From: Curtobacterium sp. 9128
GTDB lineage: Bacteria > Actinomycetota > Actinomycetes > Actinomycetales > Microbacteriaceae
DNA: 64,000 bases
Direction of reading: 5' to 3'
Assembly (NCBI RefSeq): GCF_900086645.1
Contig: NZ_LT576451.1
Span: 3,534,001-3,598,000, forward strand
In this document: in pieces, positions 49,686 to 57,269 of the stretch
How the letters are laid out: each line of letters starts with the position of its first letter
Position numbering within the stretch: the first letter of the stretch is position 1
Position numbers and translations under genes: made by a program
Notes under the pieces: model-generated
What the model saw: the letters and a program-made list of their open reading frames with translations, nothing else
The model's database searches: none
Told to the model about the DNA's origin: nothing

Positions 49686-50048
49686 ATGGCCGCTGACGAA
49701 CCTGAGATGCCGGTATGGTTCCGGCTCATCCGGGAGGACATAGCGTCCTTCCGGACTGAGACGAACCAGCGGCTCGACAAGCTCGTCACACAGGACGCGT
49801 TCGAGGCGGAGAAGCGGCGAACCGACGACCGGTTCGCCGCCCTCGGCAAGGACGTCGTCGACAACCGGGAAGAGGCGAACGGCGCGATCACGGCACTCGG
49901 CACGGACCTCAAGGCGAAGACCCTGAGAGACCAGGACCGTGAGGACGAGGCCCGCCGGTTCAAGGCCGGGCAAGTGATCGCGATCGTGCTCGGCGTCGCT
50001 GCGATCGTCGCGTCCTTCATCATGCCGTTCATCCACGGGGGTGCCTGA
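49686..50048 (+). CDS. Coiled-coil protein with C-terminal membrane helix
   Basis: A 120-residue protein: charged coiled coil (ASFRTETNQRLDKLVTQDAF) over residues ~15-90 and a C-terminal membrane helix (VIAIVLGVAAIVASFIMPF). This layout is common next to holins and fits a second holin, antiholin or spanin-like helper. ATG 49686 after GAAGGGGG. Confidence 0.62.
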   Translation: MAADEPEMPVWFRLIREDIASFRTETNQRLDKLVTQDAFEAEKRRTDDRFAALGKDVVDNREEANGAITALGTDLKAKTLRDQDREDEARRFKAGQVIAIVLGVAAIVASFIMPFIHGGA

Positions 50049-50785
50049 TGGTGCGCCTGCGACGGTTCCTCCGGGTCGACCGCCTCGGGTGGGCGTTCGC
50101 GATCATCGTCACGATGGGCCTCGTCGGGCTCATCGTGTACGCGCTCGCGTCCCAGCAAGCCACGATCGACAACCTCCGGTCCCGGAACCGTGCGATCGCT
50201 GCGCAGGGCCTCGAGGGGCAGAAGCAGTATCGGGAGCTCGTCGAGCAGTACACGCAGCTCACCGACCAGGCGAAGGCTGCCGGGGTCGAACCCGACACGC
50301 TCGACCCCTCCGCCATCCCGAAGACCATCCCGGGCCCGTCAGGCACTGCCGGCGCTCGAGGTGCTGCCGGGAACGACGGCCGCGGCGTCGCGTTCGCGCT
50401 GTGCACGGCGACCGGGTGGGCGGTCACCTATACGGATGGTGAGACGGAGAACGGCGGCGACTGCATCGGGAAGAACGGACCGATCGGGAAGACCGGCACG
50501 GACGGCAACGACGGCTCACCCGGGCTCCCCGGCGCGACCGGGACCGCCGGGAAGGACGGCGTCGACGGGCAGCCTGGCGCGAACGGGGCCGACGGCGCCA
50601 CTGGCGCGAAGGGGGACACCGGTGCGACCGGGCCCACCGGCACCGGATTCACCTCGGTGACGTGCGCGACGACGGATGACGGCTCCACCGTGTTCCGGTT
50701 CACACTCACCGACGGCACCACCCAGGACGTCGCCGGCACGTGCTCACCGACGACGCCCGATCCAACAGAGACACCAGCACCATGA
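50048..50785 (+). CDS. Membrane-anchored collagen-like protein
   Basis: A 245-residue protein: N-terminal membrane helix (GWAFAIIVTMGLVGLIVYAL), a coiled coil (~40-80), then collagen-type G-x-y triplets (GPSGTAGARGAAGNDG; GKTGTDGNDGSPGLPGATG and onward, ~95-105 and ~140-205) interrupted by a small cysteine-containing domain, and a beta-rich end with two cysteines. Collagen repeats promote trimers. It ends at the lysis-operon terminator. It may span the wall during lysis or remain as a surface protein. Confidence 0.75.
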   Translation: MVRLRRFLRVDRLGWAFAIIVTMGLVGLIVYALASQQATIDNLRSRNRAIAAQGLEGQKQYRELVEQYTQLTDQAKAAGVEPDTLDPSAIPKTIPGPSGTAGARGAAGNDGRGVAFALCTATGWAVTYTDGETENGGDCIGKNGPIGKTGTDGNDGSPGLPGATGTAGKDGVDGQPGANGADGATGAKGDTGATGPTGTGFTSVTCATTDDGSTVFRFTLTDGTTQDVAGTCSPTTPDPTETPAP

Positions 50786-50786
50786 C

Positions 50787-50831
50787 AACGGCCCCGGCCG
50801 CGCTCCTGATCCGAGCGCGGGCGGGGCCGTT
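50787..50831. terminator. Terminator at the end of the late operon
   Basis: 19-bp stem with one mismatch (AACGGCCCCGGCCGCGCTC and its partner) and a 7-nt loop, followed by TTTCGTCGTTCT. It also lies just past the end of the convergent small gene at 50840. Confidence 0.85.
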
Positions 50832-50839
50832 TCGTCGTT

Positions 50840-51007
50840 CTACCGACCCTTCGCGGCGAGCCGGGCGCGGTTCGGGCAGGTGTCTGCGGCGTGCTTCGTA
50901 CGGTGGCGCATGTTGCAGCCGGGGTGCTTCCAGACCGTGCCGGACCCGCCGACGCGACCGCCGAGGGAGAACGGGCCGGGAAGGGGGATGTGCCAGCGGA
51001 GACCCAT
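50840..51007 (-). CDS. Small Cys/His protein, 55 residues, coupled to the lipoprotein
   Basis: ATG 51007 on the minus strand overlaps the lipoprotein stop (TGATG). GC3 is high. The product reads WHIPLPGPFSLGGRVGGSG, then KHPGCNMRHRTKHAADTC, with two Cys and several His that could bind zinc. A separate small gene is more likely than noise because of the codon bias and exact coupling. Function unknown. Confidence 0.6.
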   Translation of the reverse strand: MGLRWHIPLPGPFSLGGRVGGSGTVWKHPGCNMRHRTKHAADTCPNRARLAAKGR

Positions 51008-51600
51008 CAGAAGTCCGTCGAGAAGGTCACGTCGGCGTGGTTGTTCCAGTCGACGGTGTAGGTCACCGTCAGGTTGGTCGGGTCGGCAACGCTGAACGCG
51101 ATCGGGTATGTCAGCGTCTGGCCCGCGAGGATCGCGGTGCCAGGAGCGTCGTTGACGTTCCCTTCGTCGAATACCGTCGACGCAGCCTGTCCGCCGGACG
51201 TCGCTTGCGCGATGAACGCGGGCTCCGAAATTGCGTCTGAGCTCGCGTTGTTGATCGTGACCGTGCTCGTCACGCTCTGCGGGAAGTCAACGCCGGCAAC
51301 ATCGGTGCCCTGCGGTGTGTACGGCGTGGGCGCCGAGATCGAGACGGTGACGCCATCCTCGAACGTGGCGGTTGCTCCGAAGAAGAACGACGAGGGGGCC
51401 GCGCTGCCGGAGCTGTCCGCTTCGTCAGCCTGCGGGATTGCTCCGTCTGGGTCGCAGATGACGCACTCCTCGTCGGATGCTGCGGCGGCGGATGCACTCG
51501 GCGTCTTCGTCGGGGCGGCGGACGTTGACGTGGACGCACACCCTCCGAGAGTGAGAGTCAGTGCCAGTCCGGCGACGATGAGCGCGGCGTGCTTCTTCAT
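51007..51600 (-). CDS. Reverse-strand prophage lipoprotein (DUF4352-like)
   Basis: A 197-residue exported lipoprotein. Signal peptide MKKHAALIVAGLALTLTLGGC with lipobox LGGC (Cys ~22), a Ser/Ala/Thr linker, two further cysteines in CVICD, and a beta-sandwich domain (~75-197: VTISAP, STVTINNASSDAISEPAF, LTVTYTVDW) of the DUF4352 type. Reverse orientation at the end of the late operon, with a TAGAGT box upstream, marks it as a lysogenic conversion gene. Lipoproteins in this place often block superinfection (inference). ATG 51612 is an alternative start. Confidence 0.78.
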   Translation of the reverse strand: MKKHAALIVAGLALTLTLGGCASTSTSAAPTKTPSASAAAASDEECVICDPDGAIPQADEADSSGSAAPSSFFFGATATFEDGVTVSISAPTPYTPQGTDVAGVDFPQSVTSTVTINNASSDAISEPAFIAQATSGGQAASTVFDEGNVNDAPGTAILAGQTLTYPIAFSVADPTNLTVTYTVDWNNHADVTFSTDF

Positions 51601-52151
51601 GGTGAGCATCACTCTACGGCCGAGATGAGACGCTCGTCTTGCCCCTGTTCACGGGCGGCGCTCGAGCTGCTGTGGGTGCGCGCCGGTCAAATCTCGTGGT
51701 CATTTGCAGGGCGGCTCTTTGCCGGGCGTGGGTCGAGAGTATGGGACCCTTCGACCCACGCCCTAACGGCATATCAGGGAAGATTCGCCGTTCTTTCGCG
51801 GCCCTCAGGTTGGACCACGCGGTAGCAGTATGCGACACCGAGGGATGCTTGGGAAGGGGGCAGGAACGCATCAACTTCCGGGATGACACGCCCCTGCCCT
51901 CCGAACGCTCGCACCCTGGATCAGGGACAGGCGGCGCTCTCGTCGGTAACCAGCCGACTGGTACCGAGCATGCCACGGATGCCCGTGCCCAGCTAGCGGG
52001 TCCTGCGTGTTGCCCGTGGTGGTGCCGCCTGATCGTCGGCACCACCACGGCGCACCGCACTCTGGAGCGGCGCTGACCCAGGAGCACGCTCGAACCGGGC
52101 TTGCAGTGAGGGTAAGTCAGGTGGAGCGCCAGGGGAAGGGGGTCCTGGAAC
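51601..52151. other. 550 bp without a supported gene
   Basis: Frames here lack codon bias in both directions; a 145-codon plus-strand frame at 51639 has none. Composition is less GC-rich than the phage operons. A possible inverted repeat CGTGGGTCGAGAG…GACCCACG lies near 51729-51761 (complementary CGTGGGTC/GACCCACG). It may be decayed sequence. Confidence 0.5.
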
Positions 52152-52556
52152 TCATCTTCGCCCGTGCCGCCTCTGTGCATCCAGCCGCCATTGAAGCGTC
52201 TCAGACGGTGTCTCCCCGTACCGCTCGCGGTAACGGACCGAGAAACGGCCAGCGTGCGGCATCCCAGACGCAGCGGCAACCTCCCGGATGTGCACGACCC
52301 CGGCGGTCTGCTGCAGGAGGAACTGCCGCGCCCACTGCAGCCGGAGTCGCTGGATCACCTCGAAGGGCCGCACACCCAACTCGGTCCGGAACCTGTCCTG
52401 CAGAACACGATCACCGCAACCCGCCGCGGCTGCTACGTCGTCAACGGTGATCGGTTCGCGGTAGTGCTCGGCGATGTACACCAGAGCACGTGCGACGCGC
52501 GGTCGCTGCGAACTGAGGTTGATCCCGACGTCGGCGAGCTCCCTGTCGACCGTCAT
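52152..52556 (-). CDS. AraC-type regulator, DNA-binding domain only
   Basis: A 134-residue protein that is just the double-HTH AraC domain: VARALVYIAEHYREPITVDD, CGDRVLQDRFRTELGVRPFE, then IREVAAASGMPHAGRFSVRY with a YGETPSE end. Full AraC proteins are ~300 residues, so the sensing domain is absent. ATG 52556 lies 6 nt after TATCGT (52563-52568, minus), a leaderless start. It may regulate host genes in the lysogen. Confidence 0.75.
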   Translation of the reverse strand: MTVDRELADVGINLSSQRPRVARALVYIAEHYREPITVDDVAAAAGCGDRVLQDRFRTELGVRPFEVIQRLRLQWARQFLLQQTAGVVHIREVAAASGMPHAGRFSVRYRERYGETPSETLQWRLDAQRRHGRR

Positions 52557-52734
52557 GGGCTGACGATAGCGCGGGGCACCGATTTCGCCCTAGTGTTGAT
52601 CGTGGCGGGCAAAGGCCCCGATCAGCCGACGCCCGCCTCGGGTGTGCTTCTGCATATCCGGGGGTCGCCGCCCCTCCCGTGAACGGGATTTCCGGCCGAG
52701 GCGACAGCGGCGACCCCGACCCAATGGGTCTCCC

Positions 52735-52988
52735 TTAAGCTTCAGGTCGGACGGCGTCGCGCCACACCCAAGCACAATCGGCGCCCTGCCCGAAACCCCA
52801 CTCGACGAGCGCTGCGCGCTCGGTGTGCGCGAGGACGCGTGCCTCGACCTCGAGGATCCGATCCGGGAACTGCACCCACGCAAGCACAGGGTCGGGTACC
52901 GGCAAGTCGATCTCCGGGCCGCCGCGCGCGGCTTCGGGGAGCGTGAACGCTGAGCCGAGCGTCCATCGATCGCCGCGTCGGCGCCCAT
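52735..52988 (-). pseudogene. Second copy of the right-end paralogue, start frame lost
   Basis: The minus frame ending TAA at 52735 reads RWTLGSAFTLPEAARGG, IDLPVPDPVLAWVQFPDR, RAALVEWGFGQGADCAWVW and matches the gene at 52988-53281 (RW…, PVWVSRLLFEQI, WQGRLQRAWVPRDAV). It has coding bias but no in-frame ATG, GTG or TTG near its N terminus. The ATG at 52988, coupled to the preceding stop, is one base out of frame. Probably frameshifted. Confidence 0.55.
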
Positions 52989-53281
52989 CAGTCTCGCCGT
53001 GGCGCGAAATTGCGGACGCTGACGGCGTCGCGTGGCACCCAAGCACGCTGCAATCGCCCCTGCCACGCGATTTCGACGAACACTGCCAGCTCGGATCGGG
53101 CGACCGCAAACGCCTTCACCCGTTCGAGTTCCCCGATCTGCTCGAACAGGAGCCGGGAGACCCACACAGGCTGTGGCGGGGTGACCGCCTCCGCGGCCCC
53201 GATCGTGTCGACGGGCATCGACGCGGCGGCGTAGATCGGGACGTCCTGATGCTCGGGCGGCGCCCACCTGTGCTCGGTCAC
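52988..53281 (-). CDS. Right-end paralogue 1, unknown function
   Basis: A 97-residue protein starting at GTG 53281 (TEHRWAPPEHQDVPIYAAAS), ending RAWVPRDAVSVRNFAPRRD. Coding bias is clear. It forms a tandem pair with the broken copy just downstream. An ATG at 53347 would add 22 residues that overlap the neighbouring gene. Family not recognised; position next to attR suggests lysogenic cargo. Confidence 0.6.
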   Translation of the reverse strand: MTEHRWAPPEHQDVPIYAAASMPVDTIGAAEAVTPPQPVWVSRLLFEQIGELERVKAFAVARSELAVFVEIAWQGRLQRAWVPRDAVSVRNFAPRRD

Positions 53282-53312
53282 GGCTTCATCGTCGGCCGGA
53301 CCACCGACAGGG

Positions 53313-53525
53313 CTACTCCGCGTCCCCGATCGCTTCGAATGCCTCATCCCGGCTCGACCAGGAACTCAGGTATCCCGCGTGCCGGTGGTAGGCGAGGAAC
53401 CGTCCGTCGCTCTCTGTGACGTGCCCGAGTTCGACGCCGTGCTCGTCGTCGTTGAGGAAGTACTTCCGCGACGTCCCGTTGTCGAGCACACCAACGCGCG
53501 CCCGGTGCCACATGAAGTCCTTCAT
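53313..53525 (-). CDS. Small right-end cargo protein, 70 residues
   Basis: ATG 53525, stop TAG at 53313. The product (WHRARVGVLDNGTSRKYFLN, LSSWSSRDEAFEAIGDAE) is beta then alpha and soluble. Last gene before attR, same strand as the paralogue pair. Function unknown. Confidence 0.6.
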   Translation of the reverse strand: MKDFMWHRARVGVLDNGTSRKYFLNDDEHGVELGHVTESDGRFLAYHRHAGYLSSWSSRDEAFEAIGDAE

Positions 53526-53559
53526 GCCCGCAGCGCAGTAGCGCTCCCAGCGATGCAGA

Positions 53560-53588
53560 ACGCCCCGAGCCGTGAGGCTTCGGGGCGT
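53560..53588. terminator. Hairpin near the right prophage end
   Basis: ACGCCCCGAGCC and GGCTTCGGGGCGT with a GTGA loop and one bulge, followed by CTGCTGTTCGGTGT, the same words that follow the terminator near attL. It insulates the cargo genes from the tRNA. Confidence 0.6.
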
Positions 53589-53612
53589 CTGCTGTTCGGT
53601 GTTTCGACTGCC

Positions 53613-53636
53613 GGGCTACACCTGGGGCTACACCTG
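53613..53636. repeat. Two adjacent putative integrase arm sites, right
   Basis: GGGCTACACCTG twice without a gap (53613-53624, 53625-53636), 11 bp from the core. Eleven bases recur at 12318-12328 on the other side of the circularised core. Confidence 0.55.
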
Positions 53637-53647
53637 GCCGGTACTTT

Positions 53648-53696
53648 TGTGCGCTCGAAGGGACTCGAACCCCCAACCTTCTGATCCGTAGTCAGA
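53648..53696. repeat. attR core (49 bp)
   Basis: Identical to 12165-12213. It supplies the 3' part of the tRNA-Arg gene, so the phage restores the tRNA when it integrates. Confidence 0.93.
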
Positions 53697-53722
53697 TGCT
53701 CTATCCATTGAGCTACGAGCGC
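53650..53722 (-). tRNA. tRNA-Arg (ACG), prophage attachment target
   Basis: A complete 73-nt tRNA on the minus strand: acceptor GCGCTCG/CGAGCGC with discriminator A, D arm GCTC…GAGC, anticodon stem TCTGA/TCAGA with loop CTACGGA (anticodon ACG), T loop TTCGAGT. CCA is not encoded. A promoter with TTGGCG and TAGAGT boxes lies upstream on the host side. Confidence 0.96.
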
Positions 53723-53816
53723 GTGGCTGCCGAAGCGGCCGTGGAAGACTCTACAACAGGTGCAGGCCGGAGCGCCAATCGAGCAGACCACAATCCGGTG
53801 TTCGGCGTGTCGCCGG

Positions 53817-54602
53817 TCAGAGCCCGCCGAGCTCCTCGCCGAACACCTCGGCGAGGAAGACCTCGAGGGCCTGCCACGACCGTCGATCGGCCAGCGCTTG
53901 GTACTGCGCCCCGTGGTCGGGCGCGTCCGTCCCGGGCACCGCAAACGCGTGCATCGCACCCGCGTACGTGACGACCTGCCAGTCGACACCTGGTGCCGCA
54001 CGCATCTCGTCCTGCCACGCAGAGACCTTGGCGTCGGGGACCACCGGGTCGGCCGCACCGGTCAGCACCAGGAGCGGGGCGCGGATCGCTCCGGCGTCGG
54101 AGGGCTCGTGCGTCAGCAGGTTGCCGTGGAAGGACACGGCGCCGGCGAGGTCGGCGCCGGTGCGGGCGAGCTCGAGTGCGGCAGACCCGCCGAAGCAGTA
54201 GCCCATCACGACGATGCGGGAGTGGTCGACGTCGGGGTCCTCGCGGAGCCGGTCGAGTCCGGCCTGCACGCGGGCACGCATGAGCGGCAGGTCCTGGTAG
54301 TACGACGACGCCACCTGCCCGGCGGTGTCGTCACCCGGTCGGACGTCCGCGCCGTAGACGTCGGCACCGAACGCGACGTAGCCGAGGCGCGCGAGCATCG
54401 TCACGCGCGCCTCGACGTGTTCGTTGACGCCGTGCCAGTCGTGGACGACGAGGACCGCCGGGCGCGGGCCGGACACCGCGGCGTCCTTCGCCAGGACCCC
54501 GGCGAGCGCCGTGCCCTCGTGTTCGTAGTGCACGGGTTCGACGGTGATGTCGGATCCGGCTGGTTCGGGAACGGTCTGCAGGACGTCGTCGATCGTGGTC
54601 AC
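53817..54602 (-). CDS. Dienelactone hydrolase family protein
   Basis: A 261-residue alpha/beta hydrolase. The triad is Cys in VVMGYCFGGSAAL, Asp in GAADPVVPD and His in YAGAMHAF, as in dienelactone hydrolase. The natural substrate is unclear; many actinobacterial members act on other lactones or esters. GTG 54602 has GGAG close upstream and gives the standard N terminus. It starts 11 bp after the gene encoding the glucose-6-phosphate-dehydrogenase-like protein, probably one transcript. Confidence 0.85.
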   Translation of the reverse strand: MTTIDDVLQTVPEPAGSDITVEPVHYEHEGTALAGVLAKDAAVSGPRPAVLVVHDWHGVNEHVEARVTMLARLGYVAFGADVYGADVRPGDDTAGQVASSYYQDLPLMRARVQAGLDRLREDPDVDHSRIVVMGYCFGGSAALELARTGADLAGAVSFHGNLLTHEPSDAGAIRAPLLVLTGAADPVVPDAKVSAWQDEMRAAPGVDWQVVTYAGAMHAFAVPGTDAPDHGAQYQALADRRSWQALEVFLAEVFGEELGGL

Positions 54603-54613
54603 GTCTCCGGACG

Positions 54614-56032
54614 CTACCCCTGGATGTTGTCCCAGCCCTCGGGTCCCTCGGAGCCTGCGGGGTAGTCGTCGAGCGGGACCTTGCCGGCCTGCCACGCGGT
54701 GAGGAACGGCTCGACGACCTTCCAGCCCTGCACGGCGCTGTCGCCGCGGACGGACAGGGCGGCATCGCCTTCGAGGACACCGGCGAGGACTTCCCCGTAG
54801 GCGCTCAGGCGTCCGGGGTTGAAGCTGACCTCGAGTGCGGTGTGGTCGATCGTGTAGGGGTCGCCCGGTCCGTTGACGTTGAGCTCGAGCTGCATCTGGT
54901 CGGGGGCGATCCAGATGCGGAGCCGGTCGGGGCGCTGCACGCCGGTGAGCCCGTCGGGCACGTGCGGGGAGTCCTTGAACGTGATGACGATCTCCCGACG
55001 TTGCGCTCCGAGCGCCTTGCCCGAGCGGAGCGTGAACGGGACGCCCGCCCAGCGCCAGTTCGCGATCTCGAGGGTGATCTGCGCGAGGGTTTCGGTGCCG
55101 ATCTGCGGGTCCACCCCGTCCTCGTCGACGTAGGAGGGCAGGGACCGGTCCCCGATCTTCCCCGCGGTGTACCGCGCGCGTTTCCCGGCGGTGAGCGGGT
55201 CACCGCCCCACGGCCGGACGGCACGGAGCACGAGTTCCTTCTGGGTGCGCAGGTCGTCGGCGTCGATGGACGCCGGTGCTTCCATGGCCACCACGGCCAT
55301 CACCTGGAGCAGGTGGCTCTGGATCATGTCGACCAGCGCGCCTGCCTTGTCGTAGTACCGAGCGCGTCCCTCGAGCCCGAGGGTCTCGTCGTAGACGATG
55401 TCGACCCGGTCGACGTGGACGCTCGACAGCAGCGGTTCGATGATGCGGTTCGCGAACCGCAGGCCGAGGAGGTTGAGGACCGTGGACCTGCCCAGGAAGT
55501 GGTCGACGCGGTGGATGCGTTCCTCGGGCAGGAACGAGTGCAGGACGTCGTTGAGGTGCTCGGCGCTGGCGGCGTCGGTGCCGAACGGCTTCTCGAGCGC
55601 GAGCCGGGTCCCCTTCGGCAGGTCGAGCCCCTTGAGCACCTCGCAGCTCTTCTCGGTGACGGCGGGCGGCAGCGCGAAGTACACGGCCGGGTCGTGCTGG
55701 CACGCCGCGAGCAGTGCCTTCAGGTCGTCGGGGTCCGTGACGTCGGCCTTGCGGTAGCTCGACGCGTCGACGACGGCCTGCAGCCGCTCGGGGAGCTTCG
55801 CCGTGCCCTCGGCGCCCTCGTCCTCGTCCTTCGAGGCCTGCGCGTTCTCGAAGGACTCATGCACGAGCTGCTTCCAGTCGGCGTCCGAGATGTCCTCCAC
55901 GCCGGCACCGATCAGCTGGACGTCCCAGTCCGTCTTGACCTCGAGCAGGGTCGCGAGACCCGGCAGCAGCAGTCGTTTGGACAGATCGCCGCTCGCTCCG
56001 AGGATGAGCAGTGTGGTCTGGAGGCTCGCCAT
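54614..56032 (-). CDS. zwf: Glucose-6-phosphate 1-dehydrogenase-like protein
   Basis: A 472-residue enzyme of the G6PD family, which oxidises glucose-6-phosphate to phosphogluconolactone with NAD(P)+. GASGDLSKR (12-20) is the coenzyme loop, EKPFG (147-151) and RVDHFLGR (175-182) are active-site segments. Family members nearly always read RIDHYLGK; the Lys is Arg182 here. The coenzyme loop and later GxGKAL segment (LRSGKAL) are kept. It may be an active G6PD with changed affinity, or a paralogue for another sugar phosphate. ATG 56032. Confidence 0.78.
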   Translation of the reverse strand: MASLQTTLLILGASGDLSKRLLLPGLATLLEVKTDWDVQLIGAGVEDISDADWKQLVHESFENAQASKDEDEGAEGTAKLPERLQAVVDASSYRKADVTDPDDLKALLAACQHDPAVYFALPPAVTEKSCEVLKGLDLPKGTRLALEKPFGTDAASAEHLNDVLHSFLPEERIHRVDHFLGRSTVLNLLGLRFANRIIEPLLSSVHVDRVDIVYDETLGLEGRARYYDKAGALVDMIQSHLLQVMAVVAMEAPASIDADDLRTQKELVLRAVRPWGGDPLTAGKRARYTAGKIGDRSLPSYVDEDGVDPQIGTETLAQITLEIANWRWAGVPFTLRSGKALGAQRREIVITFKDSPHVPDGLTGVQRPDRLRIWIAPDQMQLELNVNGPGDPYTIDHTALEVSFNPGRLSAYGEVLAGVLEGDAALSVRGDSAVQGWKVVEPFLTAWQAGKVPLDDYPAGSEGPEGWDNIQG

Positions 56033-56111
56033 GCCTCAGAACGTACCCACCGGTTCCGGCGCACGGTCGGCTCGCTCCAATACGGTGGAGGGAACGGCGC
56101 GAAGGAGCACC

Positions 56112-57269
56112 ATGACGAACGAGGACACCGGACGACGACTGCGAGTGGTCGTCGTCGGCACCGGGATGATCGCGGCGGTGCACGTCCGTGCCGCCAGGGC
56201 GGCCGGAGCGGACGTGCTCGGAGTCCTCGGCAGGAACGCGGAGCGCTCCGCGCAGGTGGCCGCGCAGCTGGACCTGCCGAAGGGGTACGGCTCCCTCGAC
56301 GAGGTCATCGCGGACCGGCCGGACGTCGTCCACGTGTGCACCCCGAACGACCAGCACCACCCCCAGGCGCTCGCGGTGATCCGGGCCGGCATCAACGTGG
56401 TGTGCGAGAAGCCGCTCGCGGTGTCGAGCGAGCAGGCGGCGGAACTCGAACGCGCAGCAGCCGAGGCCGGCGTCGTGGCGACGATCCCGTTCGTCTACCG
56501 CTTCCACCCGATGGTGCGCGAGATCAGGGCGAAGATCGCCGACGGGGACCTCGGCCGCGTGCTCGCCGTCCACGGCCACTACCTGCAGGACTGGATGCTC
56601 GACGAGGACTCCTCGTCGTGGCGGGTCGACGCGGGCGCCGGTGGACTGTCGCGGGCGTTCGCGGACATCGGCTCGCACTGGTGCGACCTGGTCGAGTTCG
56701 TCACCGGCGAGCGCTTCGGGTCGGTGAACGCCGTGACCGACATCGTCTACCCGACCCGACCGGCCGCGTCGGGTCCGTCCTTCTCGGGTTCCCCGGACCC
56801 GGATCCCCTCGCCGACGCGTCGACGCGCGCCGAGGTCACCACCGAGGACACCGCCGTCGCGACGTTCCGGACCGGCTCCGGTCGCATCGGCAACGTGGTG
56901 ATCTCGCAGGTCGCAGCTGGACGCAAGAACCGGCTGTGGTTCGAGGTCGACGGGACCCGCGGCAGCGCGGCATTCGACCAGGAGCAGCCGGAGTCGGCGT
57001 GGTTCGGCAACGAGACAGGGGCGCAGATCCTGGTCAGGGACCCGGCCCAGGGATCGCCGGACCAGCGACGCCTGGCGATCGTCCCGTCCGGGCACCCGCA
57101 GGGCTACCTCGACGCTTTCTCGGCCTTCGTCGCGGACACGTACACCGCGGTGCGCACCGGCGAGGCCCCCGACGGCCTGCCCACGTTCGCCGACGGGGCA
57201 CGGTCCGCCCGCATCATCGACGCGGTCGTCGCCAGCGCCGGCGACGACGCGTGGAAGGAGATCGCATGA
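56112..57269 (+). CDS. Gfo/Idh/MocA-family oxidoreductase
   Basis: A 385-residue NAD(P)-dependent sugar or inositol dehydrogenase. N-terminal Rossmann fold (VVVVGTGMIAAVHV), the VCEKPLAVS motif with the catalytic-site Lys, and a C-terminal beta domain with DIGSHWCDLVEF, in which the His is a typical active-site residue. ATG 56112 follows GAAGGAG. It overlaps the TIM-barrel gene by ATGA, so the pair probably acts on the same sugar or polyol. Confidence 0.87.
   Translation: MTNEDTGRRLRVVVVGTGMIAAVHVRAARAAGADVLGVLGRNAERSAQVAAQLDLPKGYGSLDEVIADRPDVVHVCTPNDQHHPQALAVIRAGINVVCEKPLAVSSEQAAELERAAAEAGVVATIPFVYRFHPMVREIRAKIADGDLGRVLAVHGHYLQDWMLDEDSSSWRVDAGAGGLSRAFADIGSHWCDLVEFVTGERFGSVNAVTDIVYPTRPAASGPSFSGSPDPDPLADASTRAEVTTEDTAVATFRTGSGRIGNVVISQVAAGRKNRLWFEVDGTRGSAAFDQEQPESAWFGNETGAQILVRDPAQGSPDQRRLAIVPSGHPQGYLDAFSAFVADTYTAVRTGEAPDGLPTFADGARSARIIDAVVASAGDDAWKEIA

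Larger units (their letters stand above)
12165..53696. mobile_element. Complete siphovirus-type prophage in tRNA-Arg
   Basis: The element runs between 49-bp direct repeats made of the 3' end of a tRNA-Arg(ACG) gene. It encodes an integrase beside attL, repressor and ImmA/IrrE, recombination and replication genes, terminase, portal, capsid, tail with tape measure, lysin and holin, in the order normal for a temperate siphovirus. All structural genes look intact, so it may be inducible. The circular genome would be 41,483 bp. Reverse-strand cargo genes interrupt the forward operons at several points. Confidence 0.95.

Noticed and set aside
51639-52076. 145-codon plus-strand frame as a gene
   Set aside because: No GC3 bias, no ribosome site, Arg/Cys-rich composition and no domain.
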